A stretch of 21,871 nt of DNA, from contig CBFGRV010000050.1 of the NCBI GenBank assembly GCA_965651265.1, positions 1 through 21,871 on the forward strand, read 5' to 3'. The DNA is from CBFGRV01 sp965651265. Its GTDB lineage: Bacteria > Bacteroidota > Rhodothermia > Rhodothermales > VXPQ01. Positions 6,649 to 14,844 of the stretch are shown in pieces. A model generated the notes under the pieces. The model made no database searches and was not told where the DNA came from. It saw only the letters and a program-made list of their open reading frames with translations. The position numbers and the translations under genes are program-made. Position 1 is the first letter of the stretch, and each line of letters begins with the position of its first letter.

Positions 6649-7167
6649 TTATGGAAAAGCTCGATCGGTGTACTTCATCAGCATCTCTCGGGTGATCAGT
6701 CGCCACGACGGGGCACCAAGTCCGCCGCTATCTGCCCGCCGAAACATGGCGCGGAACAGCATTTCTTTGCGCGATGGCGCGGCGCCCTCGAAGCTGAAGT
6801 CGCCCCAACGAAAGACCCAGTAGGCCGATTCGGGGTCGACCGACGCATCGCGGCCGATGAGCTCGGCAAGGAGGCGAGCATCATCCAGGATGGATGGGCC
6901 GCGGTTTTCGGCGAGCTCATCCAGGACGACCACGTAATCTTTCCGCTCCCGAGGTGAGGCGAGAAAAATCCGAACGCGGCAGATCGATTCGCGGGCGTAG
7001 CCGCTCCACGTAAATAGTGTGTCGCTCACTAGCTGCGCACTTGCCGGCCGGTGAGGAAGAACCATCATTCCGAGAGCCGCGAAGCCGCGGACGATCAGGA
7101 CCCCGCACCGACGTCGTGCCCGCGCTCGCCATCCTGCAGTCGCCGATCTGACCAGCAACGTGTCCAT
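6649..7167 (-). CDS. Exported protein of unknown function
   Basis: A 172-residue protein that I do not recognise. Residues 1-44 look like a long signal peptide: a strongly basic n-region (WRARARRRCGVLIVR), a hydrophobic stretch (GFAALGMMVLP) and an ASA|Q cleavage site after residue 44. The mature part of about 128 residues has no cysteine and no membrane segment. It mixes charged helices (SPRERKDYVVVLDELAENRG, LLAELIGRDAS) with aromatic strands (AYWVFRWGDFSF) and ends TREMLMKYTDRAFP. It follows the EEP-family enzyme gene by 53 bp on the same strand and may share its transcript. It is preferred over the overlapping opposite-strand frame because of the coherent signal peptide and the less Arg/Ser-skewed composition. 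A periplasmic or outer-membrane-associated location is inferred. Confidence 0.7.
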   Translation of the reverse strand: MDTLLVRSATAGWRARARRRCGVLIVRGFAALGMMVLPHRPASAQLVSDTLFTWSGYARESICRVRIFLASPRERKDYVVVLDELAENRGPSILDDARLLAELIGRDASVDPESAYWVFRWGDFSFEGAAPSRKEMLFRAMFRRADSGGLGAPSWRLITREMLMKYTDRAFP

Positions 7168-7220
7168 ATTCTACTAGACACATCGGGCGCGAAAACATAA
7201 CCTCTTCCATCAAACGGATG

Positions 7221-8117
7221 TTACGGAGCGGCCAGGCCCACTTCGGAGAGAACAGGCAAATGGTCCGACGGAAACCGTCCATTCCACGTCTCCGACAAAT
7301 AGGCATGGCGGAGGACTCGGAAGGCATCACTGACGAAGACGTAATCGATCCGGCTTTCGAGTGGAATGCGCCCGAAATCGTGCCACGTCCCCGAGGGGCC
7401 ATAGTGCGGCAGCTCCGAAACGGTCATCGTATCTCGGAGCGCGCCGCTCGTGAGGATGTCATACGGCGCCGAATCTTCCGTCGTGTTGAAGTCGCCCATC
7501 ACGACAATCGGTCTGCCGCCGGCAAGCTCGGAAAGGCGGTCCGCGATCAGCTGCGCGCTACGTCGTCTGGCTTCCGCGCCGATGTGATCGAAGTGCGTGT
7601 TCAGTACGAAGATTTCGGCCTCGAGCTCTACATCCCGAAACACGGCCCACGTAACGATGCGCTCGATGGCCGCATCCCAGGATTTGCTTCCCGGCACGTC
7701 AGGCGTCTCGGATAACGAGAATGTGCCATGCTCGAGTAATTCGAGCCTCTCCGTGCGATAGAAGATCGGACAATATTCGCCGGCTTCTCGGCCATCCGCA
7801 CGGCCCACGCCGATCCACGCATATCCGGGTAGCTGCTGTTCGAGGTCGTCGATCTGCCCCTTGAGGGCCTCCTGCATCCCGACCACATCGACATCATGAA
7901 ATCGAACCATGCCGGCCACCATATCCTTGCGAAAGGGCCAGGCATTTGCGCTATCCGACGGCGTATTGTATCGGATGTTGAACGTCATCACCCGGAGGGT
8001 CGGAGGGTCGCTCGCCTCAGGGGTAAAACGGGGAGCGAATGCGGCCCCGGAAACGCCGATGAGCGTGAGGACGGCGAGGGCCGCAATGGATTCTTGCCTT
8101 ATCGTGCGCAGGTCCAT
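7221..8117 (-). CDS. Exported endonuclease/exonuclease/phosphatase (EEP) family protein
   Basis: A 298-residue metal-dependent phosphoesterase-fold enzyme of the DNase I / sphingomyelinase superfamily. The catalytic set is complete: Asn47 in FNIR, Glu83 in GMQE, His175 in NTHFDH, Asp209 and Asn211 in GDFN, Asp258 in SRIDYVFVS, and Asp285-His286 in SDHLPV. GEYCPIFYR (113-121) and IVTWAVF (154-160) are further family blocks. An N-terminal hydrophobic segment, about residues 9-27 (ESIAALAVLTLIGVSGAAF), indicates export, so the substrate is extracytoplasmic; it could be nucleic acid, a phospholipid or a sugar phosphate. The superfamily is too broad to name the substrate. The gene is divergent from a small lipoprotein gene, with 88 bp between the starts, and is followed by the unknown exported protein on the same strand. 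Confidence 0.9.
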   Translation of the reverse strand: MDLRTIRQESIAALAVLTLIGVSGAAFAPRFTPEASDPPTLRVMTFNIRYNTPSDSANAWPFRKDMVAGMVRFHDVDVVGMQEALKGQIDDLEQQLPGYAWIGVGRADGREAGEYCPIFYRTERLELLEHGTFSLSETPDVPGSKSWDAAIERIVTWAVFRDVELEAEIFVLNTHFDHIGAEARRRSAQLIADRLSELAGGRPIVVMGDFNTTEDSAPYDILTSGALRDTMTVSELPHYGPSGTWHDFGRIPLESRIDYVFVSDAFRVLRHAYLSETWNGRFPSDHLPVLSEVGLAAP

Positions 8118-8165
8118 ATGTCGTATGTTAACAGGTCCGTGTCGGTAGCCGGAACTCTTCCATCC

Positions 8166-8211
8166 GCCTCGATGGTCGAGCCTCTTTGCCGGTCAGCCTC
8201 GATCGATGGTC
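8166..8211 (+). repeat. Imperfect direct repeat just upstream of the lipoprotein start
   Basis: gcctcgatggtc (8166-8177) recurs as gcctcgatcgatggtc (8196-8211), with an extra cgat inserted in the second copy. The second copy contains the ATG at 8206. No Shine-Dalgarno sequence is visible here, so the repeat occupies the translation start region. It may be a chance duplication. Confidence 0.45.
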
Positions 8212-8724
8212 AATAAACGCATTCCATACATTTTAACCCTTGCTCTACTTTGCGGCAGCGCGGTGCTGGGCGCGTCCTGCCGGCGGAGTGGTGATTCGTC
8301 TGCAGGAGGCCAGGCTGAGTCGTCCGCGGAACGGGGCGACAGCACGAGGCTGGACAATGCACCGCGGCCCGTGGAAATGGACGACATCGCGCCCAACGAG
8401 GCCCGGATCCGCGGCACGATCACCGCCATATACGAGGAGCGCTCCGGAAGCGGCCCGTGTGCGCAGGCGCCGTGTGCCGCGACAGTGCGTGTCGACTCCG
8501 TGCTGGGATACGGTTCCGCTTTTCCCCGGCCCATCTCACGCGGCGAGCACCTCGATGTCCGCTTTGCCTTCACGCTGGCCCCGACGGCAGAGCTGGACAT
8601 GAATCTGGATGATTCTTATCCGGGTTTGGAGTTGGGATCCTCTTTCCGGGCTGACGTGCAAGGTCAGATGTCGCCCGGCGGGCCATCGTTCGTTGTGTAT
8701 TCCTACTATCCTGCAGATGACTAA
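8206..8724 (+). CDS. Small predicted lipoprotein of unknown function
   Basis: A 172-residue protein with a lysine/arginine n-region (MVNKR), a hydrophobic core (IPYILTLALLCGSAVLGA) and a probable lipidated Cys25. The lipobox LGASC is imperfect because Gly sits at -3. A polar Ser/Gly/Glu-rich tether follows (26-55). The folded part begins around residue 65 with beta-rich sequence (ARIRGTITAIYEERSG) and contains a Cys85-x4-Cys90 pair (GPCAQAPC) that could form a disulfide. It continues with VRVDSVLGYGSAFPRPI and LDVRFAFTLAPT. I do not recognise the family; a small beta-barrel is a guess. Its TAA overlaps the start of the propeller gene (ATGACTAA), so translational coupling is likely and the two proteins may act together at the cell surface. 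Confidence 0.75.
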   Translation: MVNKRIPYILTLALLCGSAVLGASCRRSGDSSAGGQAESSAERGDSTRLDNAPRPVEMDDIAPNEARIRGTITAIYEERSGSGPCAQAPCAATVRVDSVLGYGSAFPRPISRGEHLDVRFAFTLAPTAELDMNLDDSYPGLELGSSFRADVQGQMSPGGPSFVVYSYYPADD

Positions 8725-11566
8725 ACGTCGACTTCTCTTTGCCGCCACCGTAGCCGCGCTGATGGCCGCTGCACTCTATCCGGTATGGCGGCCCCTCCTC
8801 GACGCGACCGAAATCGCCGAGCCCGTACGCAAGCGCGGCATCGTGCGCCAGCAGGGCATCCGCCCGCCCATCGAGAAGTCGGCGGGCGTCGGCGAAGATC
8901 CGCACGGCCGAATCATGTACGAATGGATGCGCCTCCGCAATCCTGCGACGGGGGAGATCCCGGCGGGTATTCGGGCGCGCGAGCTGAGCTTCGCCAGAAC
9001 GATCCCGACTCGGGAGTTCCTCTCCAAGTCGGGGCAGGACATGCTGGAATGGACTCCACGGGGTCCAATTCGAATCGGCGGCCGGACCCGCGCGCTCGGC
9101 ATCGATCGCCGCAATCCCAACATCGTCAATGCCGGTGGCGTCTCGGGAGGGATGTGGCACTCGACCAACGGCGGGGCGTCCTGGACGAAGGCCACGCGCC
9201 CGGACCAGCATCATAGCGTCACGACGCTCATCCAGGATCCACGGCCCGGACAGGAGGATATCTGGTACTACGGCTCCGGGGAGTTCATCGGCAACAGCGC
9301 GAACGCGCCAGGGGGTCCCTATCTGGGCACCGGCCTATATCGCTCGACCGACAACGGCGCGACCTGGGAGCTGTTCGGCTTCGAGCCTGCGGGGGAGAGC
9401 CCCGTATTCGACCGCGCCTATGACGTCTTCTTCAACCTGGGCATCGACCCGACCAACACCTCCAAGCTGGAGCTCTACGCCGCCACGTACGGCCTCATCT
9501 ATCGTTTCGATGGCGTGACGCGCGAGCCGCTTCTCATCGATGACCCGAATTCACCGACCTTTTCCAGCTTTTCGGATGTCGCCGTAACCGACGGCGGCGT
9601 GGTGTACGCCGCGTTGAGCAGTGACGGCGGCATGGGCGGATTGTGGCAATCGCCAGATGGAGACGAGTGGACCGAGATCACCCCGGCGGGATGGCCTTCG
9701 GTCTTCCAGAGGGTCGTGATCGGCATCGCGCCCTCCGACCAGAATATCGTCTACTTCCTCGGACACACGCCGGGCACGGGCCCGTCCGATCACAGCCTCT
9801 GGCGGTACCACGCCCTCGACGATTCATGGGAAGACCGGACCGCCAATCTGCCGACGGCCGAGCAGTTCAGCGTCCCCAGCAATTTCCCGGAGGATCTCGG
9901 GGCCTTCGACTCCCAGAACGGATACGATCTCGTCATTGCCGTGAAGCCCGACGACCCGAACGTCGTCTTCATCGGAGGCACGAATCTGTACCGATCCACG
10001 GACGGATTTGCGACTCCTGACAACACGCATTGGATCGCCGGTTATCATCCGACGCTGTTCGTCTATCCGAATCATCATCCCGACATGCATGCGATCGCGT
10101 TCGATCCGACGGACCCCAATCGGATGTACACGGGGTCGGATGGCGGCGTGCACCGAACCGACGACGCGCTGGCCATCAACACGCAGCGGACGCCCGTCTC
10201 GTGGACGCCGCTCAACGACGGATATCGTACGACGCAGTTCTACACGGTGGCGCTGGACGAGTCGGAGCCCGGCGACCACGTGATCGTCGGCGGAATGCAG
10301 GACAACGGCACGGTCTACACGAACGAGAGCACGGGCACCCTGCCCTGGATCGGTGACATCCTCGGCGGAGACGGTGCGTACGCAGACATCGCGGACGGGC
10401 GAGAGCACTTCTACGTTTCCGCCCAGAACGCACAGATCTTCCGATTGAGGATCGATGATGCCGGCAACGTCACGCAGGCCGCCCGCGTGGACCCGACGGA
10501 AGACGAGTTCGGCCGCGGGCTGTTCGTCACACCCTTCCACCTCGACCCCAACAATCAGCGGCGGATGTATCTGGGCGGCGGGTCGGCACTCTATCGAAAC
10601 TCGAATCTGCTCGCGATCGAGGATGGAAGCATGGAGGAGACGGACCAGAACTGGACGCGTCTCGAGAATACGGACACGAATGGCGGGGTGGTGACGGCCG
10701 TTACGCCGGTGGCCGTTTCGGCGACATCGACGCGCGTCTATTACGCGACGCTCCATTCCGGGACGTCGCAAAGCCGCATCTTTCGGCTCGAGGATGCGCA
10801 CATAGGCCAGCCGTCGCCGGTCGACATCACACAGCGTACCGGTCCGGACGCTATGCCCGAGGGGGCGTATATCAGCTCGATCGCCGTCGACCCGGAGGAT
10901 CCGGATCGCCTGCTGATCACCTTCTCGAACTACGAGGTACGGAGCCTTTTCTACTCGGAGGACGCAGGTGAGACCTGGACCGATGTCTCGGGCAATCTGG
11001 AGGACAATCCGGATGGATCGGGAAGCGGGCCCTCGACGCGCTGGGCCGAGATCCTGCCGGTCTCCGGGGGGACCATCTACTTCGTGGGAACGAGCACGGG
11101 TCTTTATTCCACGATCGAGCTGGCGGGAGACTCCACGGAATGGGTGCAGGAGGGTGCATCGACCATCGGGAACGTCGTCGTAGACATGATCGACAGTCGA
11201 CCCGTGGATTATACGGTCGTGGTGGCGACGCACGGCAACGGCATCTACAGCACCATCGCGGATCTGGATCTCACGCAGGTCGAGCCGCTCGATCCGGGAG
11301 AGGTTTATGTGCTCTCCGAGCCCTTTCCGAATCCCTTCCAGTCGACGGCACAGGTTGCCTTCAGAGTGGCCCACGAGCAGGATGTCTCAGCGCGCCTTTA
11401 TGACGCGATGGGGCGCGAGGTGGATCGCCTTTTCGAAGGTCGGGTGCAGCCGGATGAGGGATACACGATCATAATCCCTGCGGGCACTTTGGCGAACGGC
11501 GTCTACAGATATCTGGTGGAGGGTGAGCACTTCTCCGCATCGGGATCCGTCGTGCTTCTCCGATAG
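8717..11566 (+). CDS. Secreted BNR/sortilin-like beta-propeller protein with type A (T9SS) sorting domain
   Basis: A 949-residue surface or secreted protein. The ATG at 8717 gives MTKRRLLFAATVAALMAAALYPVW, an export signal without a clear cleavage motif. The frame remains open upstream to 8609, but that would add 36 residues that hide the signal. The body has many BNR/Asp-box repeats typical of propellers: HSTNGGASWTKA (about 148-159), RSTDNGATWELF, QSPDGDEWTEI, YRSTDGFATPDN and YSEDAGETWTDVSG. Each ends a blade together with motifs such as IDPTNTSKLELYAAT and FDPTDPNRMYTGSDGG. The C-terminus from about residue 865 carries PFPNPFQSTAQVAF, then RLYDAMGREV, NGVYRYLVEG and SGSVVLLR, which is the type A C-terminal sorting domain. 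The ligand or enzymatic activity is unknown; no sialidase FRIP-type arginine triad was identified. It is coupled to the upstream lipoprotein gene by an 8-bp overlap. Confidence 0.9.
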   Translation: MTKRRLLFAATVAALMAAALYPVWRPLLDATEIAEPVRKRGIVRQQGIRPPIEKSAGVGEDPHGRIMYEWMRLRNPATGEIPAGIRARELSFARTIPTREFLSKSGQDMLEWTPRGPIRIGGRTRALGIDRRNPNIVNAGGVSGGMWHSTNGGASWTKATRPDQHHSVTTLIQDPRPGQEDIWYYGSGEFIGNSANAPGGPYLGTGLYRSTDNGATWELFGFEPAGESPVFDRAYDVFFNLGIDPTNTSKLELYAATYGLIYRFDGVTREPLLIDDPNSPTFSSFSDVAVTDGGVVYAALSSDGGMGGLWQSPDGDEWTEITPAGWPSVFQRVVIGIAPSDQNIVYFLGHTPGTGPSDHSLWRYHALDDSWEDRTANLPTAEQFSVPSNFPEDLGAFDSQNGYDLVIAVKPDDPNVVFIGGTNLYRSTDGFATPDNTHWIAGYHPTLFVYPNHHPDMHAIAFDPTDPNRMYTGSDGGVHRTDDALAINTQRTPVSWTPLNDGYRTTQFYTVALDESEPGDHVIVGGMQDNGTVYTNESTGTLPWIGDILGGDGAYADIADGREHFYVSAQNAQIFRLRIDDAGNVTQAARVDPTEDEFGRGLFVTPFHLDPNNQRRMYLGGGSALYRNSNLLAIEDGSMEETDQNWTRLENTDTNGGVVTAVTPVAVSATSTRVYYATLHSGTSQSRIFRLEDAHIGQPSPVDITQRTGPDAMPEGAYISSIAVDPEDPDRLLITFSNYEVRSLFYSEDAGETWTDVSGNLEDNPDGSGSGPSTRWAEILPVSGGTIYFVGTSTGLYSTIELAGDSTEWVQEGASTIGNVVVDMIDSRPVDYTVVVATHGNGIYSTIADLDLTQVEPLDPGEVYVLSEPFPNPFQSTAQVAFRVAHEQDVSARLYDAMGREVDRLFEGRVQPDEGYTIIIPAGTLANGVYRYLVEGEHFSASGSVVLLR

Positions 11567-11616
11567 GCCAAGATCTTACAGATAAAGAAAATCGGACGGC
11601 TGCAATTCACACAGCC

Positions 11617-11645
11617 TTGACAAGAGCGCCTTTTTTTGGTAAGGT
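11617..11645 (+). promoter_or_regulatory. Putative promoter of the LacI-family gene
   Basis: A perfect TTGACA (11617-11622) is followed, after 17 bp, by TAAGGT (11640-11645), which keeps the first two bases and the last base of TATAAT. The spacer contains seven consecutive T (11631-11637). The -10 hexamer overlaps the first bases of the palindrome at 11643-11660, the arrangement expected for a repressor that blocks its own promoter. Bacteroidota often use a different promoter consensus, so this is a pattern match only. Confidence 0.45.
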
Positions 11646-11660
11646 GTAAACGTTTACACC
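11643..11660. promoter_or_regulatory. LacI-family operator, perfect 18-bp palindrome
   Basis: ggtgtaaacgtttacacc is its own reverse complement over all 18 bases. The central AAACGTTT, with a CpG at the dyad, is the core typical of LacI/PurR/CcpA-class operators, where a hinge-helix leucine intercalates at the central step. The encoded regulator has that leucine (Leu55). The site lies 24 bp before the start codon and overlaps the predicted -10 box, which fits negative autoregulation. I saw no second copy elsewhere in the window. Confidence 0.85.
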
Positions 11661-11684
11661 CGACTGGCGATAAGGCGGGGGCTC

Positions 11685-12692
11685 ATGGCCGTCACCATCA
11701 AGGAAGTCGCGCGGGAAGCGGGCGTATCGATCGCCACCGTCTCGCGCGTTCTCAACAATAGCGGACCGGTCAACGAGGACACCAAGGAGAAAATCCTCGA
11801 GGTGGCCCGTCGGTTGCGCTACATCCCTCATGGAGCGGCCCGAAGCCTCATCACGGCGAAGACCCACACGTTGGGAGTGCTCCTGCCGGATCTGTACGGC
11901 GAATTCTTCTCGGAGGTGATCCGCGGCATCGATTACTCCGCCCGCGAAGCCGGCTACCACGTACTTCTGTCCAGCTCACATGCGGAGCGCACCGAAATCG
12001 AGGCCGCGCTGCGTGCCATGCGGGGACGGGTCGACGGCATGATCATCATGCATCCGCACATCGACGCCGATGTGCTCCACCGCAATTTATCCCCGACCAT
12101 TCCGGTGGTGCTGATCAGCTCGCACGGCGGTGCGACTCCGTTCCATTCCATCAACATCGACAACTACAACGGCGCCGTGGCGGCCGTTCGGCACCTCATC
12201 GAGCACGGGCACCGGCGGATCGCCATCATCAAGGGTTCGAGCGCCAATTACGATGCCGCAGAACGACTTCGCGGGTACCGCGACGCGTTGCGGGAGGCGG
12301 GCATCGAGGAGTCGATCGAAGTCGAAGGAGATTTCACCGAGCGGGCAGGCTACAGGGCCGGAAAGCGCATTTTGGAGATGTCGCCGCGCCCGACGGCCGT
12401 GTTCGCCTCGAACGACGCGATGGCCATCGGCGCGCTCGGCGCCTTCCGTGAGGCCGGCATCGAACTGCCCGACGAGCTCGCCGTCGTCGGCTTCGACGAC
12501 ATCCCCATCGCAGCCTATGTAAACCCGCCGCTGACGTCGGTCCACGTGTCCATCAACGACCTCGGCGCGCACGCGACTTCATACCTCATCGAAACGCTGG
12601 AGGGCTCACGAGAGATGGGCTCGGCGCCGGCCGTACTGCCGGCCCGGCTCGTCGTCCGCCGCTCGTGCGGTTGCCACGCGACGACCAAGTGA
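11685..12692 (+). CDS. LacI-family transcriptional regulator
   Basis: A 335-residue DNA-binding repressor or activator of normal family length. The helix-turn-helix TIKEVAREAGVSIATVSRVLNN spans residues 4-25, followed by the hinge PHGAARSLITAKTHTLGVLLPD with Leu55. The periplasmic-binding-protein-like sensor domain covers about 62-330, with VDGMIIM, RIAIIKGSS, RLRGYRDALREAGI, PTAVFASNDAMAIGAL and LAVVGFDDIPIAAYVNPPLTSV. The tail RLVVRRSCGCH is family-typical. It most likely senses a sugar or sugar phosphate, but the specific effector cannot be read. The ATG at 11685 is 24 bp after the perfect operator palindrome, with a weak aagg at 11672-11675. The next gene begins 64 bp downstream and opens a same-strand run of envelope genes, which suggests that this protein controls them. 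Confidence 0.94.
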   Translation: MAVTIKEVAREAGVSIATVSRVLNNSGPVNEDTKEKILEVARRLRYIPHGAARSLITAKTHTLGVLLPDLYGEFFSEVIRGIDYSAREAGYHVLLSSSHAERTEIEAALRAMRGRVDGMIIMHPHIDADVLHRNLSPTIPVVLISSHGGATPFHSINIDNYNGAVAAVRHLIEHGHRRIAIIKGSSANYDAAERLRGYRDALREAGIEESIEVEGDFTERAGYRAGKRILEMSPRPTAVFASNDAMAIGALGAFREAGIELPDELAVVGFDDIPIAAYVNPPLTSVHVSINDLGAHATSYLIETLEGSREMGSAPAVLPARLVVRRSCGCHATTK

Positions 12693-12756
12693 ACTCTGGA
12701 GCATCGAACACAACCAACCCTGTACACAATCAATACTGAGTCATGGAGGGAATCAC

Positions 12757-14784
12757 ATGAAGACGACAGTTACGACATTGTGTCTTGTAGGGCTCATGAT
12801 CGGGCTCGTCTCCACGTCGACGGCCCAGCCCGTTCGAAACGGGGTCGACGTCATCTGGGCCCGGGACGTCGACGGCGCCGAAATGACGCTCGACGGCGTC
12901 CTCGACGAGGCGGTCTGGCAGCAGGCCGAAATGATCGAGCTCGTATGGGACGGCACGCACCCCGAGCCCGGCGGCGGGCAGCGGATCGACGGTAGCTACA
13001 CGCCCGAGAATCCCCCCGACCCGAACAACGGAAAGATCTACATCCTGCGAGACGGCAACACGCTTTGGCTCGGCGCCGAAGTGCAGGACAAATCGGTCGG
13101 CGGCCATAGCGGGTTCTTCAACTCGGATGGGCTGATCATGAACATTCTGGACCGCACGCGGCTCACCGATGATCGATTCGACGATAGCCAAAACCCCGTA
13201 CCCAACTTCTTCCAGGGCAACCGTACCGAGTTCTTCATCACGTGGCGTATTGTCGCGGACACGACCGATTCAGATGATACGTACGACGACGGCACTGTCA
13301 TCGGGAGTGGATTCCCGCTTCCAGGGATCGGACCGCGCCTCCATGGCTTCTATGGGATGGATGGTGATTCAAGTGTGACGGCACCGCGCGACCCCGCCAT
13401 GCAGGCCATCTGGGATGTTGTCACGGTGGTGGACGGCATCACCAATGACGACACCCACGGTGACGATGTGGGCTACGTCATCGAGATGCGACTCGATATG
13501 GCGGCGATTGGCTATGATTTCGAGCAGGAGGGCGGCGACAAGGCCGCATGGAACGTCGCACTCCAGGATCGCGACAACGCGTGGCCCGTCGACCCGGACA
13601 CGGAGTTCAGGTCCCGTGTATGGTGGCAGAATCAGTGGGGCAACAACTTCAATGAAGGTGCGGCCTACATCTACGGCGCACCGGGCGTGACGGTGAATAG
13701 CGATGCCCCCGACGTCGTCGAGCCCGAGTTCACCATCGGAAACGGCGAGCTATTCGACGCGCCGGTAATCGACGGCAGCCTCGACGACGATGTGTGGTCG
13801 CGCGTCGAGCCTTCGTTCTTCGTGCAGTATCAAGCGGACGAGGCACTGCGCAACCAGAATCCGGAGATCGCACGCTACTATATGTTCTACTTCCGTCCCG
13901 ACATCAACGGTGATGGAAACGCAGCCCTGGTCGTCGATCCATCGATTGCCGAATTCAAGATGTTCTACCGCGACCAGACGCTCTACGTGGGTGTGGACGT
14001 CGCGGACCAGGCGATCAGTGGGACATCGGCCGAAAACGGGTTGGACGGGATCTATTTCTTCCTGAGAAGCCGTGACAGCCTAACGACAGCCGGCTCGCTG
14101 GCGACACTCCGATTCGATTTCAGTGTCGACTCCTCCGGAGCCGTGCGCTACGGATCCGACGCGCTCGCTTTCAGTCAGGAAGATCCGAGCAGCGTCCAGG
14201 CTGCGGTGTCTCTCAAAGGCACTTCCACTGCTGCCGATCCGTCCGACATCGACGAGGGCTATCAAATCGAATTCGCGATACATCTGCCCACCGTGCTCGG
14301 ATATCCGGAAGATCTCGGAGACAGGATGCTCTGGACCGCGATGACCTTCCTCGATGGAGACTTCCTGGAGTCGGCGAGCGATAGTTATGCCATGCGCACG
14401 TGGATCATAACCGAGCGTGGTGGCAACGGGTCGAGTATCTATGGGTACCTAGATGCGGCAAACGTGATCGGCACGGCAGCCGAAGACGTTGCGGAACTGC
14501 CGACCAGCATCCGGCTGGATGGCAACTATCCCAACCCGTTCAATCCGTCCACGACGATCTCGTATGCCATCCCGTACTCGGGTAAGGTGCAGATCCGCGT
14601 CTTCGACGCAATCGGACGTGTCGTCCAAACGTTGGATGCCGGTGCGCAGCCGGCCGGCCGCCACGAATTCGCCTTCCAGGCGGGCGACCTCGCCTCCGGC
14701 GTGTACTTCTATCGCGTCGACCTTGTCGATGCCCTGGGAAGCGAGCTGGTAAGCGGCATTGGACGCATGATTCTCGTGAAGTAG
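12757..14784 (+). CDS. Secreted protein with two CBM9/DOMON-like domains and type A sorting domain
   Basis: A 675-residue exported protein. The signal peptide MKTTVTTLCLVGLMIGLVSTSTA is cleaved before Gln24. Two related beta-sandwich modules follow. The first opens with MTLDGVLDEAVW (about 42-53) and the second with PVIDGSLDDDVW (about 336-347), each followed by a LYVGV- or LWLGAEV-type strand. This is the signature of family 9 carbohydrate-binding or DOMON-like modules. Asp-rich loops suggest calcium sites. From residue 592, PNPFNPSTTISYAI, then VQIRVFDAIGRVVQTLDAG, AGRHEFAFQAG and SGVYFYRVDL form a textbook type A C-terminal sorting domain for type IX secretion. A strong ribosome binding site, GGAGGG (12745-12750), lies 6 bp before the ATG. 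Its place between the regulator and the TonB receptor suggests a surface ligand-capture role. No catalytic residues were recognised. Confidence 0.88.
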   Translation: MKTTVTTLCLVGLMIGLVSTSTAQPVRNGVDVIWARDVDGAEMTLDGVLDEAVWQQAEMIELVWDGTHPEPGGGQRIDGSYTPENPPDPNNGKIYILRDGNTLWLGAEVQDKSVGGHSGFFNSDGLIMNILDRTRLTDDRFDDSQNPVPNFFQGNRTEFFITWRIVADTTDSDDTYDDGTVIGSGFPLPGIGPRLHGFYGMDGDSSVTAPRDPAMQAIWDVVTVVDGITNDDTHGDDVGYVIEMRLDMAAIGYDFEQEGGDKAAWNVALQDRDNAWPVDPDTEFRSRVWWQNQWGNNFNEGAAYIYGAPGVTVNSDAPDVVEPEFTIGNGELFDAPVIDGSLDDDVWSRVEPSFFVQYQADEALRNQNPEIARYYMFYFRPDINGDGNAALVVDPSIAEFKMFYRDQTLYVGVDVADQAISGTSAENGLDGIYFFLRSRDSLTTAGSLATLRFDFSVDSSGAVRYGSDALAFSQEDPSSVQAAVSLKGTSTAADPSDIDEGYQIEFAIHLPTVLGYPEDLGDRMLWTAMTFLDGDFLESASDSYAMRTWIITERGGNGSSIYGYLDAANVIGTAAEDVAELPTSIRLDGNYPNPFNPSTTISYAIPYSGKVQIRVFDAIGRVVQTLDAGAQPAGRHEFAFQAGDLASGVYFYRVDLVDALGSELVSGIGRMILVK

Positions 14785-14794
14785 GGTGAAGGCA

Positions 14795-14821
14795 GCGGGG
14801 GCGTGCACGTCACGCCCCCGC
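14795..14821 (+). other. Strong intercistronic hairpin before the TonB-dependent receptor gene
   Basis: gcgggggcgtg (14795-14805) pairs perfectly with cacgcccccgc (14811-14821) around the 5-nt loop cacgt. The 11-bp stem has nine or more G-C pairs. No T-run follows, so it is not a canonical intrinsic terminator. It begins 10 bp after the stop of the CBM9-like gene and ends 23 bp before the receptor start. It could lower read-through, protect the 3' end of the upstream message, or set unequal expression within an operon. Confidence 0.75.
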
Positions 14822-14844
14822 ACCTATCGTGGTCCTGAGGAAGC

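Noticed and set aside
6499..6957. A 152-codon plus-strand frame overlapping the end of pdxH and the unknown exported protein
   Set aside because: Its start lies inside pdxH and it runs through the degenerate repeat array. It lacks any signal or motif, whereas the opposite strand has a coherent signal peptide.
8609..8716. Upstream extension of the propeller gene to 8609
   Set aside because: It would overlap the lipoprotein gene by over 100 bp and place 36 unrelated residues before an evident export signal. The ATG at 8717 is preferred.
9824..11374. A 516-codon open frame on the minus strand opposite the propeller gene
   Set aside because: It is Arg/Val/Asp-skewed, has no recognisable motif or signal, and mirrors the codon pattern of the well-supported plus-strand BNR gene. 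It is a GC-driven antisense shadow.
11598..11637. ggctg/cagcc hairpin and T-run after the propeller gene as a terminator
   Set aside because: The stem is 5 bp with a 9-nt loop, and the seven T begin 14 bp after it, inside the likely promoter spacer of the LacI-family gene. The geometry is wrong for an intrinsic terminator.
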